Shown piece after piece: positions 1 to 9,162 of a stretch of DNA of 64,000 bases. Source of the DNA: Pseudomonadota bacterium (lineage in GTDB: Bacteria > Pseudomonadota > Alphaproteobacteria > Rhodobacterales > Rhodobacteraceae). The DNA lies in NCBI GenBank assembly GCA_038533575.1, contig JBCAYL010000002.1, positions 248,001 through 312,000 on the forward strand. Reading direction: 5' to 3'. Position numbers and translations under genes: made by a program. The notes beneath the pieces were generated by a model. It saw nothing but the letters and a program-made list of their open reading frames with translations, made no database searches and had not been told where the DNA came from. How positions within the stretch are numbered: the stretch's first letter is position 1; every line of letters starts with the position of its first letter.

Positions 1-1709
1 GCCTCTCGGACCGGATCAGGCATACATGGCCAGACGCCCGTGTCGTCACGATGCCCAACCACGGGCGTGATATCTTCCCGTTCGTGCATCTTCTGAATTC
101 GGGATTGCTCGCGCCCTATGAGGCGGTCTGCAAAATCCACACAAAGCGCTCACCGCACCGGGAGGACGGCGATGTATGGCGCAGGCATCTGATCGACGGG
201 TTGCTTCCAGCGGAAGCGGCCGCGGAACGCCTGGAGCGTTTTCTTGCAGATCCCCGCGCGGCACTCTGGGTGGCAGACGGTCAGCATTACGAGGGCAAGC
301 ATTGGTGGGGCTCGAATTACGAGAACACGGTCGCCCTACTCGCCCGGGTCGAAATCCGCCCCGATCCGGATCGTCTCTCCTTTCCGGCGGGTTCGATGTA
401 CTGGCTCAAGCCGCCGGTCCTCGCAATGATCCGTGGCATGCAGCTCGATCAGGATGATTTCGAGCTCGAGGCCGCGCAGGTCGATGGGACGCTGGCGCAC
501 GCCTTCGAGCGGGCCATGGGGCACATCGTGGCCGCGGGCGATCTCAAGATCTTGCAAACGAGCGACTTGTCCGAGACGCGCACGGCCGAGCCCGCGCCGG
601 TCGGCCCCACCTATGTCAGCGCATTTTACCTTCCGCAGTTTCACCGTATCCCTGAGAACGATGCGTGGTGGGGACAGGGATATACCGAATGGCAGGCCGC
701 CGCTTCCGCACGGCCCCAATTCGAGCACCATGCGCAGCCGGCCTTGCCCTCGGCGCTCGGCTTCTACGATCTGTTGCAACCGAGGATTATGGCCGAGCAG
801 GCCTCCCTTGCCCGGAAATCCGGCATCGATGCGTTTTGCGTCTACTTCTACTGTTTCGACGGCGAGACGCTGCTCGAAGGGCCGCTACGGAACCTGCTCA
901 ACGAGCCTGAGGTCGACTTCCCGTTCTATCTCTGCTGGGCCAATGAAAGCTGGCGTCGCAACTGGGATGGACTGAGCGGCGAGGTCCTCGTGGATCAGAC
1001 CTATGCTGCGGGTTTCGAGGAAAAGCTGGTCGAGGCGGCGGTGCCTTATCTGAAGGATAGACGCTACCAGCGGCCGGACGGCTCGCGTCCGCGCTTCGTG
1101 ATCTATCGCCCCGAAGACATGCCCGACCCCGAGGCATCCGTGGCCGCCCTACGCGCGGCATGGAGGACCGTTGGCGTGGGCGAGGTGGAGCTTGGCGCAG
1201 TGCAATTCCACGTCTCGGGAGGCAGCGACGTCCCGCCAGACCTGTTCGACTTTCTCGTCGAGATGCCGCCACACGGGCTTGTGACACCCGCGGACTACCT
1301 TGTCGGGGGGCCAACGTCACAAGATCTGGATGAACCGGGTGCCATCAAACCTTCTCCCGGCTTTTCGGGGCTGATTTACGATTATGAAGCCGTGATCGCG
1401 AACTCCATCGCAGAAAACGATGAGCGCCCCGTCAATCTGATCGCGGGGGTCATGCCCTCATGGGATAACACCGCTCGCCGTGGTCGGCTGGCGCATATTG
1501 CATACGGAGCCAATCCGGTCCGCTTCGCGCGGTGGCTGTGCGAACTCAGTCGTCATCGGCTGGCTGGATCCTATCGCAGAGAGCTGATGATCAACGCGTG
1601 GAACGAATGGGGCGAGAAGGCAGCCCTCGAACCTTCTCGACAATACGACACGGCCTGGCTCGACGCGCTGCGTAGCTGGCGCGACGCCACAAAGAAAGGG
1701 GAGCCCTAA
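1..1709 (+). CDS. RgpF-like/WbsX-like polysaccharide biosynthesis protein, 5'-truncated
   Basis: The frame is open from base 3, so the gene starts upstream of the window and only its last ~568 codons are visible. The first ~170 visible residues show the rhamnan-synthesis RgpF pattern: NHGRDIFPF, then CKIHTKRSPH and a WRRHLIDGLL helix. From about base 601 a WbsX-type glycosyltransferase/GH99-like domain follows, with AFYLPQFHRIPENDAWWG, CWANESWRRNWDG and the closing INAWNEWGEKAALEPS. WbsX-type domains are known from O-antigen and capsule loci; the exact sugar transferred cannot be read from sequence. The next gene starts 3 bases after the stop, so the two are co-transcribed. An ATG at 51 is internal, because the RgpF motif continues upstream of it. 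Confidence 0.85.
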   Translation, partial: LSDRIRHTWPDARVVTMPNHGRDIFPFVHLLNSGLLAPYEAVCKIHTKRSPHREDGDVWRRHLIDGLLPAEAAAERLERFLADPRAALWVADGQHYEGKHWWGSNYENTVALLARVEIRPDPDRLSFPAGSMYWLKPPVLAMIRGMQLDQDDFELEAAQVDGTLAHAFERAMGHIVAAGDLKILQTSDLSETRTAEPAPVGPTYVSAFYLPQFHRIPENDAWWGQGYTEWQAAASARPQFEHHAQPALPSALGFYDLLQPRIMAEQASLARKSGIDAFCVYFYCFDGETLLEGPLRNLLNEPEVDFPFYLCWANESWRRNWDGLSGEVLVDQTYAAGFEEKLVEAAVPYLKDRRYQRPDGSRPRFVIYRPEDMPDPEASVAALRAAWRTVGVGEVELGAVQFHVSGGSDVPPDLFDFLVEMPPHGLVTPADYLVGGPTSQDLDEPGAIKPSPGFSGLIYDYEAVIANSIAENDERPVNLIAGVMPSWDNTARRGRLAHIAYGANPVRFARWLCELSRHRLAGSYRRELMINAWNEWGEKAALEPSRQYDTAWLDALRSWRDATKKGEP

Positions 1710-1711
1710 CC

Positions 1712-2713
1712 TTGGCAAGGCTCGTCATACATGTTGGCACCCACAAGACAGCCACGACCACGATCCAGAAGACCTTTCACGCGAACCGGAAACTGCTCGC
1801 GAAGCACGGCATTCACTATCCGAACATGGGACGGGTGCCAGGGCACCATGGGTTGGTCACGGATTGGGTCAATCTCCCGCCGGTCTTCCATCTCCCGGAA
1901 GGCTCGGCTGCGGCTTGGCAGAGGCTTGTTCGTGAAACCGCCAAGGGCGATCAGACAGTCTTTCTGAGCAGCGAGGAATTCTCCCGGGGGCATCCCGACA
2001 ACCGCATTGACCTCGCGAAGATCCGGTCGTGGCTCGACCCCTTCGAGGAGGTCCGAGTGATCTGCACGCTCCGGGACCAAGTCTCGTTCCTGCAGTCGGT
2101 ATATCTCGAGATTTCGAAGAAGAAGGCCCCGATGATGTGGGCGACGTACCTAAGCAACGCGATCAAGCGGGGCTACGCGGCAGGATTGCTCCTCGACTAC
2201 ACGCAGCTCGACGACCACCTTCTGACAGCCTTCTCAGAGCATGAAATTGAATATCTCGACTACAGCACGGCGTGCGAAGGCCCGGGGATCCTAGCCACCG
2301 TGCTGGACAAGGCGGGATGCGAGATGGATCCCGCGCTGCTTGCCAATGGCAAAAACGTCCCGAGCGCCAACGTCTCTCCCGACCCGTTATCCGCGTGGAT
2401 CGCCGGGATGATTGTCCGACCGAACGTGCCCAGCACAGAGATGATTGCATTCGTGAATGAGAAACTCCTCTCTGCACTCAAAGGCCCAAGCGACACGACA
2501 ATCTTCACCCGCAGCGAACAAAAGCGGGTGGAGGCGGTCGTCGAGCCGAAAAACGCAGCATTGCATCAGAGACTTGCGGCCCGGCAACCGAACTTTCGCC
2601 TGAGCCCGACCAGCTTTCCGAAGGGGATCGCCTATCGCAATGATCTGCCGACCGGATTCTGGCTAAACCTGTCCAAATCACTGTACAAAGGCGATGCACC
2701 AGACGCTGCCTAG
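1712..2713 (+). CDS. Sulfotransferase-like P-loop protein of the polysaccharide locus
   Basis: This 333-residue protein opens with HVGTHKTATTTIQ (residues 7-19), the phosphate-binding loop of PAPS-dependent sulfotransferase-like proteins. Near residue 115 it has TLRDQVSFLQSVYLE, resembling the 3'-phosphate-binding strand and helix of the same fold. It likely modifies a surface glycan with sulfate; this is inferred from family and neighbourhood, and many proteins of this group are untested. The start is TTG at 1712, chosen because AAGGGGAG lies just upstream and the preceding gene stops at 1709. There is no signal peptide, so it is cytoplasmic. Confidence 0.75.
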   Translation: MARLVIHVGTHKTATTTIQKTFHANRKLLAKHGIHYPNMGRVPGHHGLVTDWVNLPPVFHLPEGSAAAWQRLVRETAKGDQTVFLSSEEFSRGHPDNRIDLAKIRSWLDPFEEVRVICTLRDQVSFLQSVYLEISKKKAPMMWATYLSNAIKRGYAAGLLLDYTQLDDHLLTAFSEHEIEYLDYSTACEGPGILATVLDKAGCEMDPALLANGKNVPSANVSPDPLSAWIAGMIVRPNVPSTEMIAFVNEKLLSALKGPSDTTIFTRSEQKRVEAVVEPKNAALHQRLAARQPNFRLSPTSFPKGIAYRNDLPTGFWLNLSKSLYKGDAPDAA

Positions 2714-2757
2714 CTCCTCGGATTGCGCGCGTCGGACGACGCAGAGAGAAGATCGAG

Positions 2758-4506
2758 ATGGATACTCACCTGCCTGCCCTCGAGAAGCAGTCCGTCGCCT
2801 CGGACGGCGTCGGCCTGCAGGTGCTTCGTTCCGAGAGTCTTTTCCTGCCGGCCGCGTACAGCGAGGGCGGCCCTGCTCTCGGCATCCTACCCTTTCTGTT
2901 TTGGGTGATCGAGAAGACGGCCCCTCGTCGCTTGGTCTGCTTCGATCCGCACCCTGGCGAGGCGTATTTCGGGCTTTGCCAAGCGATCGATCACAATGGT
3001 CTCACGACCGAGGCCTTCAACATTACAGATCCCACGGGCCTCGCTGCGCTCGCAAAGACGAACGGCGCGGCATATGCCCGCTTCTCAACGCTTCTTGACG
3101 CCTGGGCCGAGCCGGTCATCGAACGTTTCGAACCGGCTTGTGTCGATGTCATCTACATTGAACTCAATGAACCTCCCCAGGACTTGCAAGACTGGCGAGA
3201 GAAGCTCTCCCCAGGCTGCATCGTACTCGTGCATGGCGCAAAGGATCCGGAGCGGCAGGGGGCTTTAGGGGACGTGCTGAGCCAGCTGCAGCTTGGCGGT
3301 GTGGATTTCACGCTGGCGGCCGGCAACGGTCTCGCCGTGGCGCTGGGGTCTCAGGCCCCTGCGGCGCTGCAGCTCATTCTCCAAGAGACCACGCCCGGCC
3401 ATGCGGAGGCCCATCATGCCTTCATTCGCCTTGGGCAGGCGCAGGTCGACGCCCACGCTGTGCGCAGTGAGCGAGCCGCTCGGCGCACTGCCGAGGTACA
3501 ACTGGAGGAGATGCGTCAAGCCGAAACCTCCCGCGGGCTCGCGCTCCAAGCACTGGACGAGAAGACCGTAGCGCTGGAGCGAGCACATGCCGCGCGGCTG
3601 GCGGAAGTGGAGGCGCTGAAAGCTCTGTTGGGCGAGGCCGGTACATCGAGTCACCAAGTCCAAGACCGCATCGCCGAACTCGAGGCTGCGTTGCGTTTGA
3701 AAGATCACGAGCTGAGAGAGCTCCGCGAGACGTCCTCGGAGAAGATCGAAGCGCTTGAGAGCAAGTGCACCTGGCTCCGCAAGGAAGCTGCAAAGACGAC
3801 TGCAAACGCGGCAGAGCTTAAAGAGGCGCGATCAAGGCGTGCCGCGCTCGAGGATGATCTCGCTCGGCTCACAAAGTCGGCTCATGGAGACAAAGCGGCC
3901 TCGGCCACTCGAATTCAGGACCTAGAGACCCGTCTAGCCCAGGCTGAGGCAGCGCAAGAAAGAGTTGCAAAATCGGCTCGCGCGAACCAGTCGGCGTCAA
4001 ACGCCCAGATTTCTGAGCTTAAGGAGCAGCTCGAAACTCGCGTGGAAGAGCTCGTCGCACTCACGCAACTCTTCGAAACCGAGGTCGGGACGCTCAGGGA
4101 CACGCTTCGCGACAGACAGGAATGGCACGAGATCCAGATGGAACTTCGCGATGCCGAGATCGCGATGCGCCGCGGCGCGCGTGGTCTCCTGCGCCGGGGC
4201 GATCCTGGCGTCCACGCCGGTCTGCCCAGTCTGAAGCAACAGGTCGCGTTGCTCACGGCATGTCCGCTTTTCGATGCCGAGTGGTATAGGCAGACATATC
4301 CGGACGTCGCCGAGGCGGCGATCGATCCAGCACGCCATTACGTCCTCCACGGCGCGCTCGACGGACGCAATCCAAGCCCACAGTTTGACACGATGTCATA
4401 CTATCGCACCAACCGTGACGTGGCCCGGAGCGGTATGAACGCGCTTGTGCATTACGAGATGTTTGGCCGTGACGAGGGGCGCGGCCTGCATCGGTCCGGA
4501 GATTAG
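2758..4506 (+). CDS. Degenerate methyltransferase/coiled-coil protein with two YPDV repeats
   Basis: The 582-residue protein has three parts. Residues 1-215 resemble the class I methyltransferase domain found in polysaccharide loci (GILPFLFWVIEKTAPRRLV, then YFGLCQAI, then WREKLSPGCIVLVHG). The usual SAM-loop and acidic motifs are altered: PHPGEAYF stands where relatives have a GTHxG loop, and the DGLHTYE-type segment is missing. Residues ~230-465 are a long heptad-rich coiled coil (many E, K, R, A, L). Residues ~502-578 hold two copies of an aromatic repeat (DAEWYRQTYPDVAEAAIDP and YYRTNRDVARSGMNALVHY). It may be a scaffold rather than an active enzyme. The next gene begins 4 bases after the stop. 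Confidence 0.7.
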   Translation: MDTHLPALEKQSVASDGVGLQVLRSESLFLPAAYSEGGPALGILPFLFWVIEKTAPRRLVCFDPHPGEAYFGLCQAIDHNGLTTEAFNITDPTGLAALAKTNGAAYARFSTLLDAWAEPVIERFEPACVDVIYIELNEPPQDLQDWREKLSPGCIVLVHGAKDPERQGALGDVLSQLQLGGVDFTLAAGNGLAVALGSQAPAALQLILQETTPGHAEAHHAFIRLGQAQVDAHAVRSERAARRTAEVQLEEMRQAETSRGLALQALDEKTVALERAHAARLAEVEALKALLGEAGTSSHQVQDRIAELEAALRLKDHELRELRETSSEKIEALESKCTWLRKEAAKTTANAAELKEARSRRAALEDDLARLTKSAHGDKAASATRIQDLETRLAQAEAAQERVAKSARANQSASNAQISELKEQLETRVEELVALTQLFETEVGTLRDTLRDRQEWHEIQMELRDAEIAMRRGARGLLRRGDPGVHAGLPSLKQQVALLTACPLFDAEWYRQTYPDVAEAAIDPARHYVLHGALDGRNPSPQFDTMSYYRTNRDVARSGMNALVHYEMFGRDEGRGLHRSGD

Positions 4507-4509
4507 AGC

Positions 4510-6315
4510 ATGGACTTCGCGGCCCAGGTCAAAGCGATCCGAAAGACCGGTCAGGTCCACAGCCAGTGGTACCTCGATGCGTATCCGGACGTAGCACGCC
4601 TCGGGATGGAGCCTGCCGAGCATTACCTAAAGTATGGGGCCGCCATGGGTCGCAACCCAGGTAAGAACTTCGACACCCGGTTCTACCTCGAACGCTATCC
4701 GGACGTCGCCGAGACCGGCATGAACCCGCTCCTGCACTACGCCCGCTTTGGCGAACGAGAAGGCCGGGACTGCAAAGGGTCTGACCTCGAAAAGGACATG
4801 GCGCGCCTCAACCACTACCTTTGGGGAGGCGGCCCGGCGGAGCGCCTGGTAGCTTCGATTGAAGAGATCGCAGACAATCCCGAGGCTCCCGCAAAGGTGC
4901 GGCTGACCGCTGCGCGTAAACTTGCGATTTGGCACGCCTTTCAAGGCGATCTTCCTGCCGCGCTCTCACGGATTGCCGCCCTTCCTGACATTACACCGGA
5001 GCAGGTGAACGAGAAATCCTACCTCGTTACGCGTGCATTTTTGCATCTGTCAGACAACGATCAGATCGCAGCTCGCGCGGCGCTGCTGCAATTCCTCGGC
5101 ACTGCTGCGGGGCAAGACGATGCGGATGCGCTCCTGGCGCTCGCGAATACGGGCGCCAGCGATGCCGACCGGCTCGCGACCATCAATCGGGTCTATTCCA
5201 ATGCCGGGCTGGCGCGCCTGCGCCTGAGCGATCCCGCGCAACCTCTCGCCCTCGGCAATGTCACGGGCGACGCTGTTCCGCCATGTGCTGCCGATCACGG
5301 CTTGGTCTCTGTGATCATGCCGATTTTTAATGCCGCGGAGACGCTAGAGACCGCGATCCGGTCGCTGTGCGAGCAAAGCTATCGCAATATCGAAATCGTA
5401 GCGGTGGACGATTGTAGCAGCGACGAGAGCTTTCTCCTCCTACAGCGTTTGGCAGCTGCGGATCCGCGGATCCGATTTGTTCGCCAAGAGGAAAACGGCG
5501 GCGCTTATCCGGCCCGCAACCGCGGGCTAAAACTGGCGCGCGGAGATTTCGTTACCACCCATGATGCCGATGACTGGTCGCATCCGCAGAAGATCGAAAC
5601 TCAGCTGCGAGCGCTTGTTTCTAGCAAGGCCAGCGGCGTTGTGGCCCACTGGGTCCGCGTTAAACCCGACCTGACAGTCACGACGAATTGGCGCGTCAGT
5701 TCCGAGGCGCTGCATTGGAGCCATTCGAGCTTCCTCGCCCGGAAAGCGCTCTTCGATGAGCTTGGTCCATGGGACAACGTGCGCATCTCCGCCGATACGG
5801 AGCTGATCTGGCGCATGCAGGCTGCCCATGGATGGCATTCGCTGAAGAAGGTCATGCCCCACGCGCCACTTGCACTTGCACTCGATGACGAAACCTCCCT
5901 GACCCGCACCAAGCAGACCCATGTCAGCACGATCTATTATGGGCTGCGCCGCTTTTACCGAGAGATCGCGCAGTACTGGCATCGCCAGCCGGGTGGTTTG
6001 AGCCCCGAGAACCATGCAAGACGCCTGAAAATGGTGCCGGAAGAAATGTTCGGCAAAGTCGAGGAGCAGGTGTCGCTTCATCTGGTGCTTCGGGGTGATT
6101 GCAGCGATCCACAGGTCGTGGCGCAAATGGCTTCGATCATCGAGGATCCGGCACGCGAGGGTCAGCGGTTTGGCCTTGATCACCGTCCCAACCTCGACCG
6201 GACACCCAAACGCTTCTGCAACGGGTTCTTCAAGCTGCTGGAGCGCGAGGACGTGAGGCTGATCGTGCCCGGTACGCCGATCCGTGCGTCCGAGGAAATC
6301 GACCTAAATGGCTAG
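4510..6315 (+). CDS. YPDV-repeat family 2 glycosyltransferase
   Basis: This 601-residue protein begins with two aromatic repeats (residues ~15-90: SQWYLDAYPDVARLGMEP and RFYLERYPDVAETGMNPLLHY). A helical, TPR-like stretch follows (~95-250). The GT-A domain is of family 2 (from ~265: VSVIMPIFNAAET, VDDCSSDES, GGAYPARNRGL and the metal-binding DADDW near 352). It should transfer a sugar from a nucleotide donor in the cytoplasm during exopolysaccharide or O-antigen assembly; donor and acceptor are unknown. The start is ATG at 4510, 4 bases after the previous stop. Its GT2 core is closely similar to that of the next gene, suggesting a local duplication. Confidence 0.85.
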   Translation: MDFAAQVKAIRKTGQVHSQWYLDAYPDVARLGMEPAEHYLKYGAAMGRNPGKNFDTRFYLERYPDVAETGMNPLLHYARFGEREGRDCKGSDLEKDMARLNHYLWGGGPAERLVASIEEIADNPEAPAKVRLTAARKLAIWHAFQGDLPAALSRIAALPDITPEQVNEKSYLVTRAFLHLSDNDQIAARAALLQFLGTAAGQDDADALLALANTGASDADRLATINRVYSNAGLARLRLSDPAQPLALGNVTGDAVPPCAADHGLVSVIMPIFNAAETLETAIRSLCEQSYRNIEIVAVDDCSSDESFLLLQRLAAADPRIRFVRQEENGGAYPARNRGLKLARGDFVTTHDADDWSHPQKIETQLRALVSSKASGVVAHWVRVKPDLTVTTNWRVSSEALHWSHSSFLARKALFDELGPWDNVRISADTELIWRMQAAHGWHSLKKVMPHAPLALALDDETSLTRTKQTHVSTIYYGLRRFYREIAQYWHRQPGGLSPENHARRLKMVPEEMFGKVEEQVSLHLVLRGDCSDPQVVAQMASIIEDPAREGQRFGLDHRPNLDRTPKRFCNGFFKLLEREDVRLIVPGTPIRASEEIDLNG

Positions 6316-6324
6316 GACCGTTTT

Positions 6325-9138
6325 TTGTCAGGAGACTTCCTGCCTCGGCGGGGTTCTCCTCGCATGACTAGCCCGAACCCGTCTGGGCAGGCCGCGGACT
6401 TCGATCCGCACTGGTATCTCTGGGCATACCCTGACGTCGCTGCCGCCGGGCTCGACCCATGGTTTCACTACGACACTTATGGGCGTGAAGAAGGGCGGCT
6501 TGGTCGAGCGCCCCCTGTCACGGCGGCCGAGCGCGATCTCTGGTCGGGCTTCGCAGAGGACGGGATTCTCGCACTGGAGGCAGAAACGCGAAGCCAGAAC
6601 CGCGAAACCAGTGACACGGCGCACTGGGCACTTGCCCGCTGGTATTTCGCCGAGGGGGATCTCGATCAGGCCGCCGCGCATTGCCGCATGATGCTGCCTG
6701 ACGATCAGACCGTCTCGCCTGGTACGGATGTTGGAAGGCTGGTTCTCGCGGCGCACGTGGCGCTAGGCCATGACGATCCTGCCCGAGCGCGAGCGATGCT
6801 CGGGCTCGCCCGCAAAGCCAAGCTTTCACCGGCTGAGTGTGACCTTGTCGATGCCAATATTTCCGGCCGGCCCCTGGAGGCGCTCAATGGCATCTGGCGT
6901 CGCGCGGGGCTCGGGCGCCTGTGCCTACCGCCGGGGGCGCACCCGGCCTTTGACCGGCTCGCGCGACCCAAGCTCAGCCTCCCCGACCGACCGCGCCGCA
7001 AGGCGCCTGTCGTCAGCGTGGTTGTCCCGGCATTCAACGCCGGGGCCACGCTTCCTACGGCGCTTGCCTCGCTCGCCGGGCAACGGTGGAAGGCGCTCGA
7101 GGTCATTGTGGTGGATGATGGCTCCACAGATCAGACCCGGGCCATTGCCGACCGCTTCGCAGATGCTGATCCGCGCTTCCGCGTCGTCTCCTCGCCCAGA
7201 AACGAAGGCGCCTATCCCGCGCGCAATCGCGGGGCCGCCGCGGCACGGGGCGCCTACATCACCGTGCTCGATGCCGATGACTGGGCCCATCCCGACCGAA
7301 TTCTGCAACAGGTCCGACCTCTGATAGCTGACCCCTTTCTCAGGGGTAGCCTGTCCCACTGGGTGCGTGCGCGAGAGGATCTCTTCTTTACAGATTGGAG
7401 GATCGAGGAAGGAGGGCTCATCCACCGCAATGTCTCGTCCCTGATGATACGACGCGCTGTTCTGAACGAGCTCGGTTACTGGGACCGGGTTCGGGTTGGC
7501 GCGGATACCGAGTACTACTATCGTCTCATAGCAGCCTACGGCAGTGCGTGCCTCAGGGAGGTCCTTCCCGGCACACCCCTCTCGCTCGGCCGGATACAGG
7601 CCGACAGCCTGACGACCCAGCCTGAAACGCATATCCGCAGCACATTCGGCGGGCTTCGCGCCGCATACCACGATGCCTCGCAGCGCTGGCACGCCCGTGC
7701 GCAGAAATCGCGACCTTCACATGCCGGTACACATGCTCTCCACTTGCCGGAGCACCCTGCGCGAAGACCGTTTGCCGCCCCTGCTGGCATCACGATCGGC
7801 GCGCAGACCGCCGAGGAAGACCGCGATGACGTCATCCGAAATTCACCTCTCTTCGACGCGTCTTGGTACCTCGCGGCTCATCCGGATGTCCGGCATTCGG
7901 CCATGGATCCCGCGCTCAACTACCTGAATGGCGGCGCTGAAAATGGCCTCGACCCCTCCCCCAGACTGAGCACGTCCGGCTACCGACTGGCCTATCTCGA
8001 GCAGTCAGAGGAGAAGAACCCGATCCTTCACTGGCACAAGGAGGGGCAGGCGCAGGAGTTGGCCCCGCTGCCGACCTTCGAGGGCGCTTATGCCAATGAA
8101 GCGCCCACCTGCCTCTTCTTCGGGCATCAGGCCAGGGCGGAACTCTTCGGGGCGGAGCGCTGCTTGCTGGTCGCCCTTGATCGCCTTGTCGCAGACGGTG
8201 AGATGCCGGTTGTCGTGCTGCCGCAGATCTTCAATCGCAGCTATCTTCAGGCCCTCTTGGAGCGATGTGCACGTGTGAAAATTGTTCCCTACCCCTGGCG
8301 GCACGCCCAGCGGATATACCACGCAGACACATTGGGAGCGCTGGACACCCTGGTCAGAGAAGTTGCGCCGCGCGAGGTGCACATCAATACGCTCGTGGTG
8401 GACGCCCCCGTGCAGGCGGCGCGGGGACGCGGCATTCCCATCATCTACCATGTGCATGAGAGGCCTGACCACGACCCGGCCCTTTGCGAAGCCTTGGGCG
8501 CCGATGCGTCGACCATCCGGGGCTGGCTGCTGAGCGAGGCAGATCGCTTCGTCGCAAACAGCGTGGGTGTCCAGGCGTGGCTTGCTGACCCGGAGCGCAC
8601 CACGATCGCGGCCAACCGTATCGATCCTGCCCTTTTCGACATGCCTCTTCCGGGGGAACGTGCACCGAGCGTGGCGATGATCAGCAGCAACATCGCCAAG
8701 AAGGGCATAGCTGATTTCGTGGACATGGCCGAGCAGATCGCCGCGCGCGGTCTGGACAATCCCTGCCTGCTGATCGGGCCAGAGAGCAGTGACCTCGCAG
8801 CGTTGCGCCCATTGCCCGCGATCGTCCAAACGCCAGGCTATGCCGACGCGCCCGCGAAGGCGCTGGAGCAGGCCGATATCGTCGTCAATCTTTCTCGCTT
8901 CGCCGAGTCTTTCGGGCTGACCGTGTTGGAGGCCATGGCCGCGGCGCGCCCTGTCGTTTGCTACAGCCGGGGCAACCTCGAAGAGCTTGTGGAAGACGGG
9001 GTCAGCGGGTTCCTCGTGCCGCCCGACGATCCCGTGGCAGCGGCACGGGCGGTGATCCGCCTCCTCGAAGACCCGGCGCTGCGTGCCAAGATCAGCGCGG
9101 GCGCGCGCGAGAGAGCCCGGGCCCTGCTCCCGGTTTAG
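6325..9138 (+). CDS. YPDV-repeat bifunctional glycosyltransferase (GT2 plus GT4)
   Basis: The protein has ~937 residues if started at TTG 6325 (AGGA 7 bases upstream) or 924 if started at ATG 6364; the choice is uncertain. Numbered from the ATG, an N-terminal aromatic repeat (HWYLWAYPDVAAAGLDP) is followed by a TPR-like region. A GT2 domain follows (~217-420: VSVVVPAFNAGATL, NEGAYPARNRGA, DADDW near 304). A second repeat pair (~494-570, SWYLAAHPDVRHSAMDP, its partner decayed) precedes a GT4-type C-terminus (~580-924) with VDAPVQAARGRGIPIIYH and the nucleotide-sugar motif ESFGLTVLEAMAAARPVV. Two catalytic modules in one chain suggest consecutive sugar additions. Specificity is not predictable. 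Confidence 0.82.
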   Translation: MSGDFLPRRGSPRMTSPNPSGQAADFDPHWYLWAYPDVAAAGLDPWFHYDTYGREEGRLGRAPPVTAAERDLWSGFAEDGILALEAETRSQNRETSDTAHWALARWYFAEGDLDQAAAHCRMMLPDDQTVSPGTDVGRLVLAAHVALGHDDPARARAMLGLARKAKLSPAECDLVDANISGRPLEALNGIWRRAGLGRLCLPPGAHPAFDRLARPKLSLPDRPRRKAPVVSVVVPAFNAGATLPTALASLAGQRWKALEVIVVDDGSTDQTRAIADRFADADPRFRVVSSPRNEGAYPARNRGAAAARGAYITVLDADDWAHPDRILQQVRPLIADPFLRGSLSHWVRAREDLFFTDWRIEEGGLIHRNVSSLMIRRAVLNELGYWDRVRVGADTEYYYRLIAAYGSACLREVLPGTPLSLGRIQADSLTTQPETHIRSTFGGLRAAYHDASQRWHARAQKSRPSHAGTHALHLPEHPARRPFAAPAGITIGAQTAEEDRDDVIRNSPLFDASWYLAAHPDVRHSAMDPALNYLNGGAENGLDPSPRLSTSGYRLAYLEQSEEKNPILHWHKEGQAQELAPLPTFEGAYANEAPTCLFFGHQARAELFGAERCLLVALDRLVADGEMPVVVLPQIFNRSYLQALLERCARVKIVPYPWRHAQRIYHADTLGALDTLVREVAPREVHINTLVVDAPVQAARGRGIPIIYHVHERPDHDPALCEALGADASTIRGWLLSEADRFVANSVGVQAWLADPERTTIAANRIDPALFDMPLPGERAPSVAMISSNIAKKGIADFVDMAEQIAARGLDNPCLLIGPESSDLAALRPLPAIVQTPGYADAPAKALEQADIVVNLSRFAESFGLTVLEAMAAARPVVCYSRGNLEELVEDGVSGFLVPPDDPVAAARAVIRLLEDPALRAKISAGARERARALLPV

Positions 9139-9162
9139 TGGTGCGATCAGAGCGATGTCTGC

